DNA of 9,373 nucleotides. Source: Bacteroides sp. GTDB lineage: Bacteria > Bacteroidota > Bacteroidia > Bacteroidales > GCA-2748055. The stretch lies in assembly GCA_011048475.1 (NCBI GenBank), contig DSDZ01000264.1:1-9373 (forward strand), written 5' to 3'. Below the pieces are notes generated by a model that saw only the letters and a list, made by a program, of their open reading frames with translations, was not told where the DNA came from and did not search any database. The position numbers were made by a program, and so were the translations under genes. Below are positions 1-7,202 of the stretch, one piece after another; within the stretch, counting starts at the first letter, position 1, and each line of letters opens with the position of its first letter.

Positions 1-2242
1 GGACTTTGTCCCCGACCATTACAGGCTGGGTTACCTGATGGTCCGCCATGGAAGGAGAGGGTATGGCGATCAGCTATGGGTAGATTTTCAGCAATATGCG
101 GCAACCAAACCCTACCTGTTCAATCCCACCTATTTCAGCATGAAGAAACACGGAATCCCCTCAAAAACGCAGTTCTACAGGGATGCCCTGAATGAATACC
201 GGCAGCACTGGACGGAGACGGCCGGAAAAAGGGAAAATACGGGCGGGCGGATCTGGAATGCAGGCAGTCCCCATTTCACCAGCTACACCTTCCCCCAATT
301 CATCTCAGATTCCATGCTTGTGGTCTGCAAGGAAGGGATCGACCAGATCCCCGAATTCATATTCCTGGGAAGCCGGGGGGAGGAAAAACGCATCTTCCGG
401 CCCGGGTTCCTCAACTCGGGACGGATCACATCATCGGGGAGCCGTCTTTACTGGGATGAATTTGTGCCGGATGTGAGGTGGAGTAACAGGAACTATTCCC
501 TGGTCAGATGCTATGACATGGCCACCGGAATGGTCACCAACCTTGGGAGGAAAACCAGGTACTATTCTCCCGCTGTTTCAAATGACGGATCACGGATTGC
601 CGTGATCGGGCAATCGAAAACCCAGCAATTCAGCCTCGTGGTCCTGTCACCCGGGGGCGATCATCTGGCATCCTTCCCATCTCCGGACAACCGGTTCATT
701 CAGCATCCTGCATGGATGGAACAGGATTCGGCCATCGTGGTTACCCTCACCGGTGAGAAGGGGAAGTCCATGTATGCTTACAGTTTCCGGGACAACCATT
801 GGAGGTGCCTGTTCGATGCCGGATACGATGATATCTCCTTTCCCGTGGTCCATGGACACAGGATCTTTTTCGGTGCCACCTTCACCGGGATTAATAATGT
901 TTTTTGTTTCGATCTTGAGAAAGACGCATCCTTTCAGATCACTTCTGCCAGGTTTGGCGCTGCTTTTCCACAGGTTTCGGATAACGGAAACCAGCTGGTG
1001 TATTCCGATTATACGTCGGGCGGGTACCAGGTTGTCACCCTACCTCTCCGGGAGGCGCTGTGGAAGCCCCTGGAAGAAGCGGCGGACCATACGGAACAGC
1101 TGGATTATGAACAAACTCCGGAAGAAAAGCGGATTACGGAAGGGGACTGGCAGGGTGACAGCATGGCATACCCCGTGAAAAGGTATCACAAGCTGCTGCA
1201 TCTTTTCAATTTTCATTCCTGGCTGCCCCTTTATTTTGATTATATGAATCCGGAGCTGTCACTGGATCCGGAGGAGCTGCCGGTAAGTCTGGGACTCACG
1301 GCGGTCTCACAGAACAGACTGAGTACCGCCGTCAGCCAGGTGGGTTATGAGTATCGGGACGGGTTCCACCTGTTCCATTCGGGGATCAGGCTGAAAGGCC
1401 GGTATCCGGTGGTGAACCTGCTGTTTGACTACGGCGGGACACCCCGTGTGCTGCTTCAGAGGGAAGGAGATTCCCTGTCAGTGCTTCCCAGGGACATGAA
1501 CCTGCATCTGCAGACCTACGTTCCCATCCGGCTCAACACGGGGAGGTTTCTTACCGTCATACAACCGCGGATGGATTATACATTCCGCAGGGATGTGAGC
1601 TATCTTGAGGACGAGGACAGGTACAGCACGGGGGGACATTATTTCCATTACCGGTTATACGCCTCATCCTATCTGCGCCGGGGCACCAGGGATATTCTTC
1701 CAAGGGCGGGAATGACGCTTTCGTGCGGATTCTATCATGCTCCTTTCGACCACCATGTATTCGGATCGGTGGCCGGTGGAGGGGTGACCGGCTATCTGCC
1801 GGGGTTGTTGAAGCATCAGACCGTCAGGCTGGAGGTAAGTCACCAGAAACAATACCCGGTAAGCATATCCAGGCCTGCATTTGTGAACCTCGTCTCCCTT
1901 CCCAGGGGATTCCGGGGGATCTTCGGAGAGGTGCTTACCAGATACAGCGCAGACTATGTCACCCCCCTGCTGTATCCCGATCTGGAACTGGGCCCCGTCC
2001 TCTACCTGAAAAGGATCCGGGGTGCCATCTGGGCCGACCACCTGAGAGGGAAAAATGTGATCATCATGGAACCGGAACCCGGGTATGCCGACAGGGACTA
2101 TACCAGCATAGGCATTGACCTGGTTGCCGATGTGCACCTTTTCAGGATCTTCTTTCCGCTGTCGGTCGGAGGCAGGTTGATGTACATGCCGGAAACGGGG
2201 ACCACCTCGTTTGAATGGATCTACGCAGTGGACATCAATTAA
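1..2242 (+). CDS. Beta-propeller / outer-membrane barrel protein (5'-truncated by window edge)
   Basis: The frame is open to the left edge (first full codon at base 2), so the ATG at 38 is internal and about 746 C-terminal residues are visible. Residues 1-75 look like the helical tail of a gluzincin-type peptidase-like domain (YGDQLW and NPTYFSMKKHG stretches); any HExxH motif would lie upstream and is not seen. Residues about 85-345 form a beta-propeller with PD40/TolB-like strand motifs (SPAVSNDG at 189-196, FPQVSDNG at 322-329). From about residue 395 to the end, alternating aromatic and polar strands suggest an outer-membrane barrel. RGF at 635-637, followed by strands and a G-A-I-W-A-D stretch, resembles the Omp85 loop-6 region. 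I infer surface anchoring of a periplasmic or extracellular propeller/peptidase module; substrate unknown. The TAA stop overlaps the stop of the converging lipoprotein gene. The propeller is fairly secure, the barrel likely, the Omp85 link tentative. Confidence 0.8.
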   Translation, partial: DFVPDHYRLGYLMVRHGRRGYGDQLWVDFQQYAATKPYLFNPTYFSMKKHGIPSKTQFYRDALNEYRQHWTETAGKRENTGGRIWNAGSPHFTSYTFPQFISDSMLVVCKEGIDQIPEFIFLGSRGEEKRIFRPGFLNSGRITSSGSRLYWDEFVPDVRWSNRNYSLVRCYDMATGMVTNLGRKTRYYSPAVSNDGSRIAVIGQSKTQQFSLVVLSPGGDHLASFPSPDNRFIQHPAWMEQDSAIVVTLTGEKGKSMYAYSFRDNHWRCLFDAGYDDISFPVVHGHRIFFGATFTGINNVFCFDLEKDASFQITSARFGAAFPQVSDNGNQLVYSDYTSGGYQVVTLPLREALWKPLEEAADHTEQLDYEQTPEEKRITEGDWQGDSMAYPVKRYHKLLHLFNFHSWLPLYFDYMNPELSLDPEELPVSLGLTAVSQNRLSTAVSQVGYEYRDGFHLFHSGIRLKGRYPVVNLLFDYGGTPRVLLQREGDSLSVLPRDMNLHLQTYVPIRLNTGRFLTVIQPRMDYTFRRDVSYLEDEDRYSTGGHYFHYRLYASSYLRRGTRDILPRAGMTLSCGFYHAPFDHHVFGSVAGGGVTGYLPGLLKHQTVRLEVSHQKQYPVSISRPAFVNLVSLPRGFRGIFGEVLTRYSADYVTPLLYPDLELGPVLYLKRIRGAIWADHLRGKNVIIMEPEPGYADRDYTSIGIDLVADVHLFRIFFPLSVGGRLMYMPETGTTSFEWIYAVDIN

Positions 2243-2838
2243 TTACCACCCGTTTCCGCCCCCGAGCGGAATTCCTGATCAATGGTGAAATATCCGGGGT
2301 AATAGACCGGCTGGCCACCGATGAGAACACTTGGTTTGATCTTCATGCTCAACCGGGTGGGTTGTCCCCCCGCATCCATCAGATTGAGCGCGAAATTGAG
2401 CATGGTGCGCGGGTTGTCCCCTTCCAGGTACTGAAAGAGATCCGTCCGGACCCGGATGGGTACGATCCTGGTCGCCCCGCCCGGCGCCACCTCGATCCGC
2501 TCGTTCAGCGTACCGGTGGCCACCTGGATATCATCGATGAAAGCGATCCATTCAATGGCATTCACCGCGGCAGTTGCTGTACCCGGATTCCGGACCCCCA
2601 CGTTGGCAGTGATTTCAAAAGGAAGTGTTTTGTTGAGGATGTTCCCCACGATCCGCTGGCCTTCCATGAGGCTGAAATCCGAGAAAGACTGCTTTGATTT
2701 GATATCAATACCGGAGATCTCGGGATCCGCGGCCGAATCGAAACTGAACTCACATTTGGTCAGCGCGGTAAGTTCCGACAGCAGGGCACATCCCGTCATG
2801 ATGAGGGACAGTGCGGCAAGGATGAAAACATTTTTCAT
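2239..2838 (-). CDS. LEA14/WHy-like lipoprotein
   Basis: A 199-residue protein starting at ATG (2838). The N-terminus is a lipoprotein signal: Met-Lys, a hydrophobic stretch, then M-T-G-C with the lipidated cysteine at residue 17. No acidic residues directly follow the cysteine, so I see no Bacteroidota surface-export signal, and a periplasm-facing location is more likely. The body is beta-rich; a block around residues 75-140 (VRNPGTATAAVNAIEW, then a turn with VAPGGATRIVPIRV) resembles the LEA type 2 / water-stress-hypersensitive domain, where a conserved N-P pair precedes a strand. Such domains are small immunoglobulin-like folds with no known catalysis. It converges on the propeller/barrel gene with a 4-bp overlap (TTAA shared by both stops) and diverges from the TonB-like gene 69 bp away. 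The lipoprotein call is strong; the LEA-like assignment rests on pattern only. Confidence 0.8.
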   Translation of the reverse strand: MKNVFILAALSLIMTGCALLSELTALTKCEFSFDSAADPEISGIDIKSKQSFSDFSLMEGQRIVGNILNKTLPFEITANVGVRNPGTATAAVNAIEWIAFIDDIQVATGTLNERIEVAPGGATRIVPIRVRTDLFQYLEGDNPRTMLNFALNLMDAGGQPTRLSMKIKPSVLIGGQPVYYPGYFTIDQEFRSGAETGGN

Positions 2839-2856
2839 TGGTCAGGTTTCTTTCCG

Positions 2857-2887
2857 TAAAAGTAGAAAATTTCCATATTCCCGCGAA
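2857..2887 (-). promoter_or_regulatory. Candidate Bacteroidota promoter for the lipoprotein gene
   Basis: Read on the minus strand, TTCG (2887-2884), a 19-bp spacer and TACTTTTA (2864-2857) match the Bacteroidota consensus TTTG-N19-TAnnTTTG at 10 of 12 defined or free positions (one mismatch in each box). The box ends 18 nt before the lipoprotein ATG, like the candidates before atpD and the GH16-like gene. It overlaps the plus-strand promoter candidate for the TonB-like gene. Confidence 0.4.
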
Positions 2888-2900
2888 CGTCGTATTTTTG
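2870..2900 (+). promoter_or_regulatory. Candidate Bacteroidota promoter for the TonB-like gene
   Basis: TTTC (2870-2873), exactly 19 bp, then TATTTTTG (2893-2900) differs from the consensus TTTG-N19-TAnnTTTG at a single base. The -7 box ends only 7 nt before the GTG start at 2908, so the predicted transcript would have almost no 5' leader. It lies face to face with the lipoprotein promoter candidate, and the two share sequence. Confidence 0.5.
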
Positions 2901-2907
2901 TCAGCAG

Positions 2908-3672
2908 GTGGAAGAAATTTTTTCATACGGGCGCAAAGGCTTCAGGAAGTTTTTCAGGGAGAACCGGACGGCCATCCTGTACACCCTGATCATTCACCTT
3001 GCGGTGTTCATCGTGCTGGTCCTGGTGAAGGTGGAAACCCTGAAACAGGGCCGGGAGCTGGGCGTGTTGATCGAATTTGAAGAAAGGACCATCGAGGAGA
3101 TCCTTGCCGAGGAGGAACTGGAAATCCCCGCGGACTGGCTGGAACGGGTGATGCGGCAGAGAGAACTTTCCAGCAACAGGGCGGTCAACATAAATACCCG
3201 GGATGGTTTCGGCCAGGACATCTCCACGGATGAATATGTGCGGGATCTGCTGCGGGAGATCGAAGAGGCAAGGAACCAGCAGGACCGGGAAAGGCTGGAA
3301 GAGCTGCAGGCCATCCTGGCGGCGGCCGATTATGTCCCCCCCCGGGAAGAGCCGGAAGAGGAGACAGGGGAATACACGGGTCCCACCACCATCACCTATG
3401 AATTCCTGGATCCGCCCAAACAGCGCAGGAGGGTTTTTCTGACAGTGCCCGTCTACCGCTGTGAGGGATCGGGACAGGTGCGTGTGGAGATCCGGGTTTC
3501 CAGGGACGGAAGCGTGGTGGATGCAAAAATCAGGGAATCCCTGCAGGGAGCTGACGGGCCATGTTTCGAACAGGCAGCGCTGACCGCCGCTCTCTCTTCA
3601 AGTTTCAGGGTGGATCCCGATGCCCCGGAGAGACAAACAGGACTGATCACCTATACATTCATTCCCCAGTGA
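2908..3672 (+). CDS. TonB-like energy transducer, GTG start
   Basis: A 254-residue protein. TonB-type proteins span the periplasm to pass proton-motive force from ExbBD to outer-membrane transporters. Residues 1-20 are basic (GRKGFRKFF), residues about 21-41 form one membrane segment, and residues about 45-170 are a highly charged, Glu/Arg-rich probable helix or coiled coil instead of the usual Pro/Lys-rich spacer. Residues about 173-254 match the TonB C-terminal fold: a VPVYRCEG start, a strand with VEIRVSRDGSVVDAKI, a helix EQAALTAAL and a final ITYTF strand. Cys185 and Cys219 could form a periplasmic disulfide. The start is GTG at 2908: the frame has a stop at 2863, no ATG lies between it and the start, and no ATG, GTG or TTG follows before the membrane segment. 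No exbB or exbD is nearby. The last 14 bp overlap the end of the converging GT9 gene. Confidence 0.82.
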   Translation: MEEIFSYGRKGFRKFFRENRTAILYTLIIHLAVFIVLVLVKVETLKQGRELGVLIEFEERTIEEILAEEELEIPADWLERVMRQRELSSNRAVNINTRDGFGQDISTDEYVRDLLREIEEARNQQDRERLEELQAILAAADYVPPREEPEEETGEYTGPTTITYEFLDPPKQRRRVFLTVPVYRCEGSGQVRVEIRVSRDGSVVDAKIRESLQGADGPCFEQAALTAALSSSFRVDPDAPERQTGLITYTFIPQ

Positions 3673-4657
3673 CACGGTACATCCGTCCGGCCGCCGCGAT
3701 GATCCCTTCCAGGTCCTGTTCCACCATGCATTTGAAGTGGCGGCGGGGACAACGGGTGTATCCCAGTTTTGAACAGGGCCGGCAGCGCAGCCCCTTCACT
3801 CCGAAATGAACCGAATCGGGATGCGGACGGTAGGCATACATGCCCAGTTCGGGGGTGGTATTTCCCCAGATGGTAATGATTTTCTTTTTGAAAGCGGCAC
3901 CCATGTGCATCAATCCGGTATCGTGGGTGATCAGCAAGGCCGATTGCTCCACCAGGGAAGCAGACCCGTTGATGGAATACTTCCCGCAGCCGTTAAAGAT
4001 CTTTTTGCCCGGTAGTGCTGCGGTGATGGCATCACCTGCCGGTCGGTCGTTCTCATCTCCGAGGAGAACAACGGGCGGTTCCAGTCCGGCACAGATGCGA
4101 ATCAATGATTCTACGGGCAGTTTCTTGGTCTGGTGCCTGGCACCGATGGCCATGGCGATAAAACCTTCACTGAATCCTTCAGGCATGGATGCGGGGTCGA
4201 TTATTTCATCCCCGGGGATAAAGTAATCAAGGCCCAGGGGATCCCTTTCGGAAATAAAGGTCCGGATCGTGTCCATGTACCTGTCCACCATGTGCCTGTC
4301 CGGGAGAAGGTTCAGCTTCAGGTTCACGTAGAGCCATTTCTTCAGGTTCAGCTTGCGGACGGTGAAGTCCATCCGTTTTAGTGCGAACTTGATCCGGGCT
4401 GTGCGGATGTTGTTATGCAGGTCGATCACATAATCAAAGCCCGCTTCCCGAAGCTCCTTCAGGCATTCCTTCATATTCCCGTTAAAGGAGTGGACCCGGT
4501 CAATGTAAGGATTGGCGACAAGCAGCGGTACGAAGGCCGCCTTTGTCAGGTAATGGATCTCGGCCCCCTCCACCTGTTGCTTCAAATGGCGCACCACAGG
4601 TGTGGTCAGGATGATGTCCCCCATGGAACTGATCCGGATCACCAGGTACCTGACCAT
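3659..4657 (-). CDS. Glycosyltransferase family 9 (heptosyltransferase-like)
   Basis: A 332-residue protein of ADP-heptose:LPS heptosyltransferase type (GT9, GT-B fold), which adds sugars to the LPS inner core on the cytoplasmic side of the inner membrane. The N-terminus has the acceptor-domain motif SSMGD with the putative catalytic Asp14, followed by ILTTPVVRHL. Residues 165-200 begin the nucleotide-sugar domain (IAMAIGARHQTKKLP, then VVLLG), and residues 245-272 hold the HDTGLMHMGAA motif and the WGNTTPELG loop of the donor site. A cysteine cluster lies near the C-terminus (Cys292, 295, 303, 310; pattern C-x2-C-x7-C-x6-C). The ATG at 4657 directly abuts the TAG of the upstream gene, so it is probably the last gene of the atpD operon. 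Family assignment is firm; sugar donor and acceptor are unknown. Confidence 0.9.
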   Translation of the reverse strand: MVRYLVIRISSMGDIILTTPVVRHLKQQVEGAEIHYLTKAAFVPLLVANPYIDRVHSFNGNMKECLKELREAGFDYVIDLHNNIRTARIKFALKRMDFTVRKLNLKKWLYVNLKLNLLPDRHMVDRYMDTIRTFISERDPLGLDYFIPGDEIIDPASMPEGFSEGFIAMAIGARHQTKKLPVESLIRICAGLEPPVVLLGDENDRPAGDAITAALPGKKIFNGCGKYSINGSASLVEQSALLITHDTGLMHMGAAFKKKIITIWGNTTPELGMYAYRPHPDSVHFGVKGLRCRPCSKLGYTRCPRRHFKCMVEQDLEGIIAAAGRMYRVTGE

Positions 4658-5410
4658 CTATAACAGATCCTTGAAAAAGAGCAACAGCGCAAACCAGTAT
4701 TCCGAATTCCGGGGATTCTCTTCGGTCAGTACCGCTGTCCCCCTGCCGCCTTCTCCCAGCCGGGGTTCGAACAGGGTCAGGTATTGAGGTTCAATGCCCG
4801 CGGCCAGCTGTGAGACATATTGAAATTCCGGCTGGCCTGAGGTGATAAAGACCGGTTTTGTCAGATTGGTGACGGTTTCCCCGATGTGGAGGTCCGGAAG
4901 GAAATATTCGCCCGGGCTCAGGGCAATGACAGCCTTTACCTGCTCCTGTTCACCGGCGACCTTCAAACACAGGGAACCGTTGGCTCCGCTTCCGAACAGG
5001 ATCACAGGCAGGTTGGACTGGAGGGTGGCATACCTGATGGCGGCAAGAATATCCAGCTCGATATCACCGGCCGACACAGGACACCTGGCTTCCCTGCAAC
5101 GCTTTGCCGTTTCGTTGGACACAAAGTCCCAGTCCCGCCCGTTCCGGAGATCCACGGCGAGACAGTTGTAATCCATGTTGCAAAGCCTGCGTGCGATCTG
5201 CTGAAATTCCCCCCTGCTTGATCCCTGTTCATGAAACAGCAGGATATAGGGATGGTCGGCCGCAGTCAGGTACTGGTCGGCCGTGATCAGGAGGCCGTCG
5301 TCTGATCTGAATGTGACAGTGCTTTCACGGATCACGCCGAAGGAACTCAACCCCAGGGTGAGCAGGATCATCCCTGCAAAGCGGAATATATTCCGGCTAA
5401 TACACTTCAA
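4658..5410 (-). CDS. Alpha/beta-hydrolase-fold protein, apparently catalytically inactive
   Basis: A 250-residue protein with an N-terminal signal peptide or anchor (basic residues, then MILLTLGLSSFG), so it is probably exported. The fold resembles dienelactone-hydrolase-like serine hydrolases: a strand and oxyanion loop (ILLFHEQGSSRGEF, 56-69), CLAVDLRNG at 83-91, the nucleophile-elbow strand VILFGSGANGS at 136-146, VIALSPG at 161-167 and KPVFITSG at 185-192. The elbow reads G-S-G-A-N-G, so Gly142 occupies the position of the nucleophilic Ser in the usual G-x-S-x-G. Near the C-terminus, GGRGTAVL (221-228) has Arg223 where a histidine (HG-x-x-A-L) is expected. I read the start as TTG at 5410, one base after the atpC stop; the only later good start (ATG at 5371) would remove the basic part of the signal. 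It sits between atpC and the GT9 gene with 1-bp and 0-bp gaps. Function unknown. Confidence 0.75.
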   Translation of the reverse strand: MKCISRNIFRFAGMILLTLGLSSFGVIRESTVTFRSDDGLLITADQYLTAADHPYILLFHEQGSSRGEFQQIARRLCNMDYNCLAVDLRNGRDWDFVSNETAKRCREARCPVSAGDIELDILAAIRYATLQSNLPVILFGSGANGSLCLKVAGEQEQVKAVIALSPGEYFLPDLHIGETVTNLTKPVFITSGQPEFQYVSQLAAGIEPQYLTLFEPRLGEGGRGTAVLTEENPRNSEYWFALLLFFKDLL

Positions 5411-5411
5411 C

Positions 5412-5663
5412 TCACGGAGTCTTTACTGTTTCTGCAAGCACAATGATCCGGTCGTTCTTTGCCTCCACCACCCCTCCGTTCACCTCGAAATAGGTGGTGG
5501 ATCCTTTCCGGTCCACGATCTTGATCTTCCCCTTTTCCAGTGTGGAGATAATGGGTGCGTGGCTTCTGAGGATCTCAAATGAACCCCTTGAGCCGGGGAC
5601 CTGGACCAGGTCCACTTCACCCGAGTACAACTGGTGGTCCGGTGCGATGATCTCTAAGAACAT
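5412..5663 (-). CDS. atpC: F1Fo ATP synthase epsilon subunit, short form
   Basis: An 83-residue epsilon subunit, part of the F1 central stalk. The N-terminal beta-sandwich is complete: FLEIIAPDHQLYSGEV, then the family motif VQVPGSRGSFEILRSHAP, and a second half with GVVEAKNDRIIVLAE. The chain ends at the sandwich, so the C-terminal two-helix domain that regulates ATP hydrolysis in E. coli and Bacillus (total about 130-140 residues) is absent. This short form is common in Bacteroidota, so I read it as native rather than truncated. It lies 6 bp after the atpD stop and one base before the TTG of the hydrolase-like gene. Confidence 0.95.
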   Translation of the reverse strand: MFLEIIAPDHQLYSGEVDLVQVPGSRGSFEILRSHAPIISTLEKGKIKIVDRKGSTTYFEVNGGVVEAKNDRIIVLAETVKTP

Positions 5664-5669
5664 GAAACC

Positions 5670-7181
5670 CTATTTTTTCGATTCAGCCATGATTTTCTCC
5701 CCCTTCTTGATGGCTTCCTCGATGGTCCCCACCATGTGGAAGGATGCTTCGGGATACTGGTCAACTTCCCCGTTCATGATCATGTTGAATCCTTTGATGG
5801 CATCCTCGATATTTACAAACACCCCGGGTGTCCCGGTAAACTGTTCGGCCACGAAGAAGGGCTGCGACAGGAACCTGGATACGCGCCTGGCCCTGTGCAC
5901 CACCTGTTTGTCTTCTTCGGACAGCTCATCCATCCCCAGGATCGCAATGATGTCCTGCAACTCGTTGTATCGCTGCAGGAGCATTTTGATGTTCTGTGCC
6001 GTCTCGTAGTGTTCCTTCCCGACAATGTCCTCCTTCAGGATCCTGGAGGTGGAATCCAGCGGGTCCACGGCCGGATAAATGCCCAGGGAAGAGATCTTCC
6101 GGCTGAGCACCGTGGTTGCATCCAGGTGGGCAAAAGTGGTCGCCGGGGCAGGGTCGGTCAGGTCGTCGGCCGGTACGTAAATGGCCTGGATGGATGTGAT
6201 GGATCCACGCTTGGTGGAAGTGATCCGTTCCTGCAAAACCCCCATCTCCGTGGCAAGGGTGGGCTGGTATCCGACGGCGGAGGGCATCCTGCCGAGCAGC
6301 GCGGAAACCTCCGAACCGGCCTGGGTGAAGCGAAAAATATTATCCACGAAAAAGAGAATATCCCTTCCGCCGCTCTCCTCATCGCCGTCACGGAACGATT
6401 CCGCCACTGCAAGTCCTGAAAGCGCAACGGTGGCACGCGCTCCCGGTGGCTCGTTCATCTGGCCGAAGACGAGTGTGGCCTGGGACTGGTCCAGCAGTTT
6501 ATGGTCGATCTTTTCCAGGTCCCACGATCCGGCTTCCATGCTCTTTTCAAAATCCTTGCCGTATTTGATCACACCCGACTCGATCATCTCCCTCAGCAGT
6601 TCATTCCCTTCCCTTGTCCGTTCGCCCACACCTGCAAAAACGGAGATCCCCTCGTATTTCTTGGCAATGTTGTTGATCAGCTCCATGATGATCACCGTCT
6701 TTCCCACACCGGCCCCGCCGAACAGACCGATCTTTCCGCCTTTGGAGTAGGGCTCCAGCAGGTCAATTACTTTGATCCCTGTGAAAAGCACTTCCGTTTC
6801 CGTGGAAAGATCTTCATAAATAGGAGGTTTGCTGTGGACCTGGTACCCTTCGAAGCTTTTCACCGGATCGAGGCCGTCGATGGATTCCCCCACCACATTG
6901 AGCAGGCGTCCTTTCACCGTATCGCCGCGGGGCATGCGGATCTCCTGACCGGTGGCCACCACCTTCATTCCGCGCTGAAGTCCGTCGGTGGAATCCATCG
7001 CGATGGTCCTGATGGCGTGTTCGCCGATGTGCTGCTGGCATTCGATGACCAGGAGTGAACCGTCCGGTCTCTTGATTTCAAGGGATTCATGGATGCTGGG
7101 GAGATCATCCCCTGTCTCTTCAAAGGAAACATCCACCACAGGTCCGATGACCTGGATGATTTCCCCTATCAACTGTGACAT
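5670..7181 (-). CDS. atpD: F1Fo ATP synthase beta subunit
   Basis: A full-length 503-residue catalytic beta subunit, which makes ATP from ADP and phosphate at the F1 head. The Walker A motif GGAGVGKT is at 155-162 (Lys161), the catalytic glutamate is in GERTREG (Glu187), Walker B ends in Asp280 (ILFFVDN), and the DELSEED-type segment that contacts gamma is at 418-424. An extra segment around 210-234 (FEKSMEAGSWDLEKID region) before FGQMNEPPGARA is a feature I associate with Bacteroidota beta subunits. The start is ATG at 7181 (MSQLIGEIIQVIGPVVDV); the open frame runs 30 codons further upstream, but those codons read through the promoter candidate and do not look like AtpD. It is the first gene of the minus-strand operon with atpC. 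No other ATP synthase genes are in the window, so they must be elsewhere. Confidence 0.98.
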   Translation of the reverse strand: MSQLIGEIIQVIGPVVDVSFEETGDDLPSIHESLEIKRPDGSLLVIECQQHIGEHAIRTIAMDSTDGLQRGMKVVATGQEIRMPRGDTVKGRLLNVVGESIDGLDPVKSFEGYQVHSKPPIYEDLSTETEVLFTGIKVIDLLEPYSKGGKIGLFGGAGVGKTVIIMELINNIAKKYEGISVFAGVGERTREGNELLREMIESGVIKYGKDFEKSMEAGSWDLEKIDHKLLDQSQATLVFGQMNEPPGARATVALSGLAVAESFRDGDEESGGRDILFFVDNIFRFTQAGSEVSALLGRMPSAVGYQPTLATEMGVLQERITSTKRGSITSIQAIYVPADDLTDPAPATTFAHLDATTVLSRKISSLGIYPAVDPLDSTSRILKEDIVGKEHYETAQNIKMLLQRYNELQDIIAILGMDELSEEDKQVVHRARRVSRFLSQPFFVAEQFTGTPGVFVNIEDAIKGFNMIMNGEVDQYPEASFHMVGTIEEAIKKGEKIMAESKK

Positions 7182-7202
7182 TGGCAAAGTGTTTAGTGCT
7201 GT

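Noticed and set aside
1664..2137. Long open frame on the minus strand inside the propeller/barrel gene
   Set aside because: It is antisense to a clearly coding region, has no recognisable domain or start context, and such frames are common opposite G+C-rich genes.
5736..6750. Long plus-strand open frames opposite atpD
   Set aside because: They mirror the codon pattern of the strongly conserved atpD gene and show no family resemblance.
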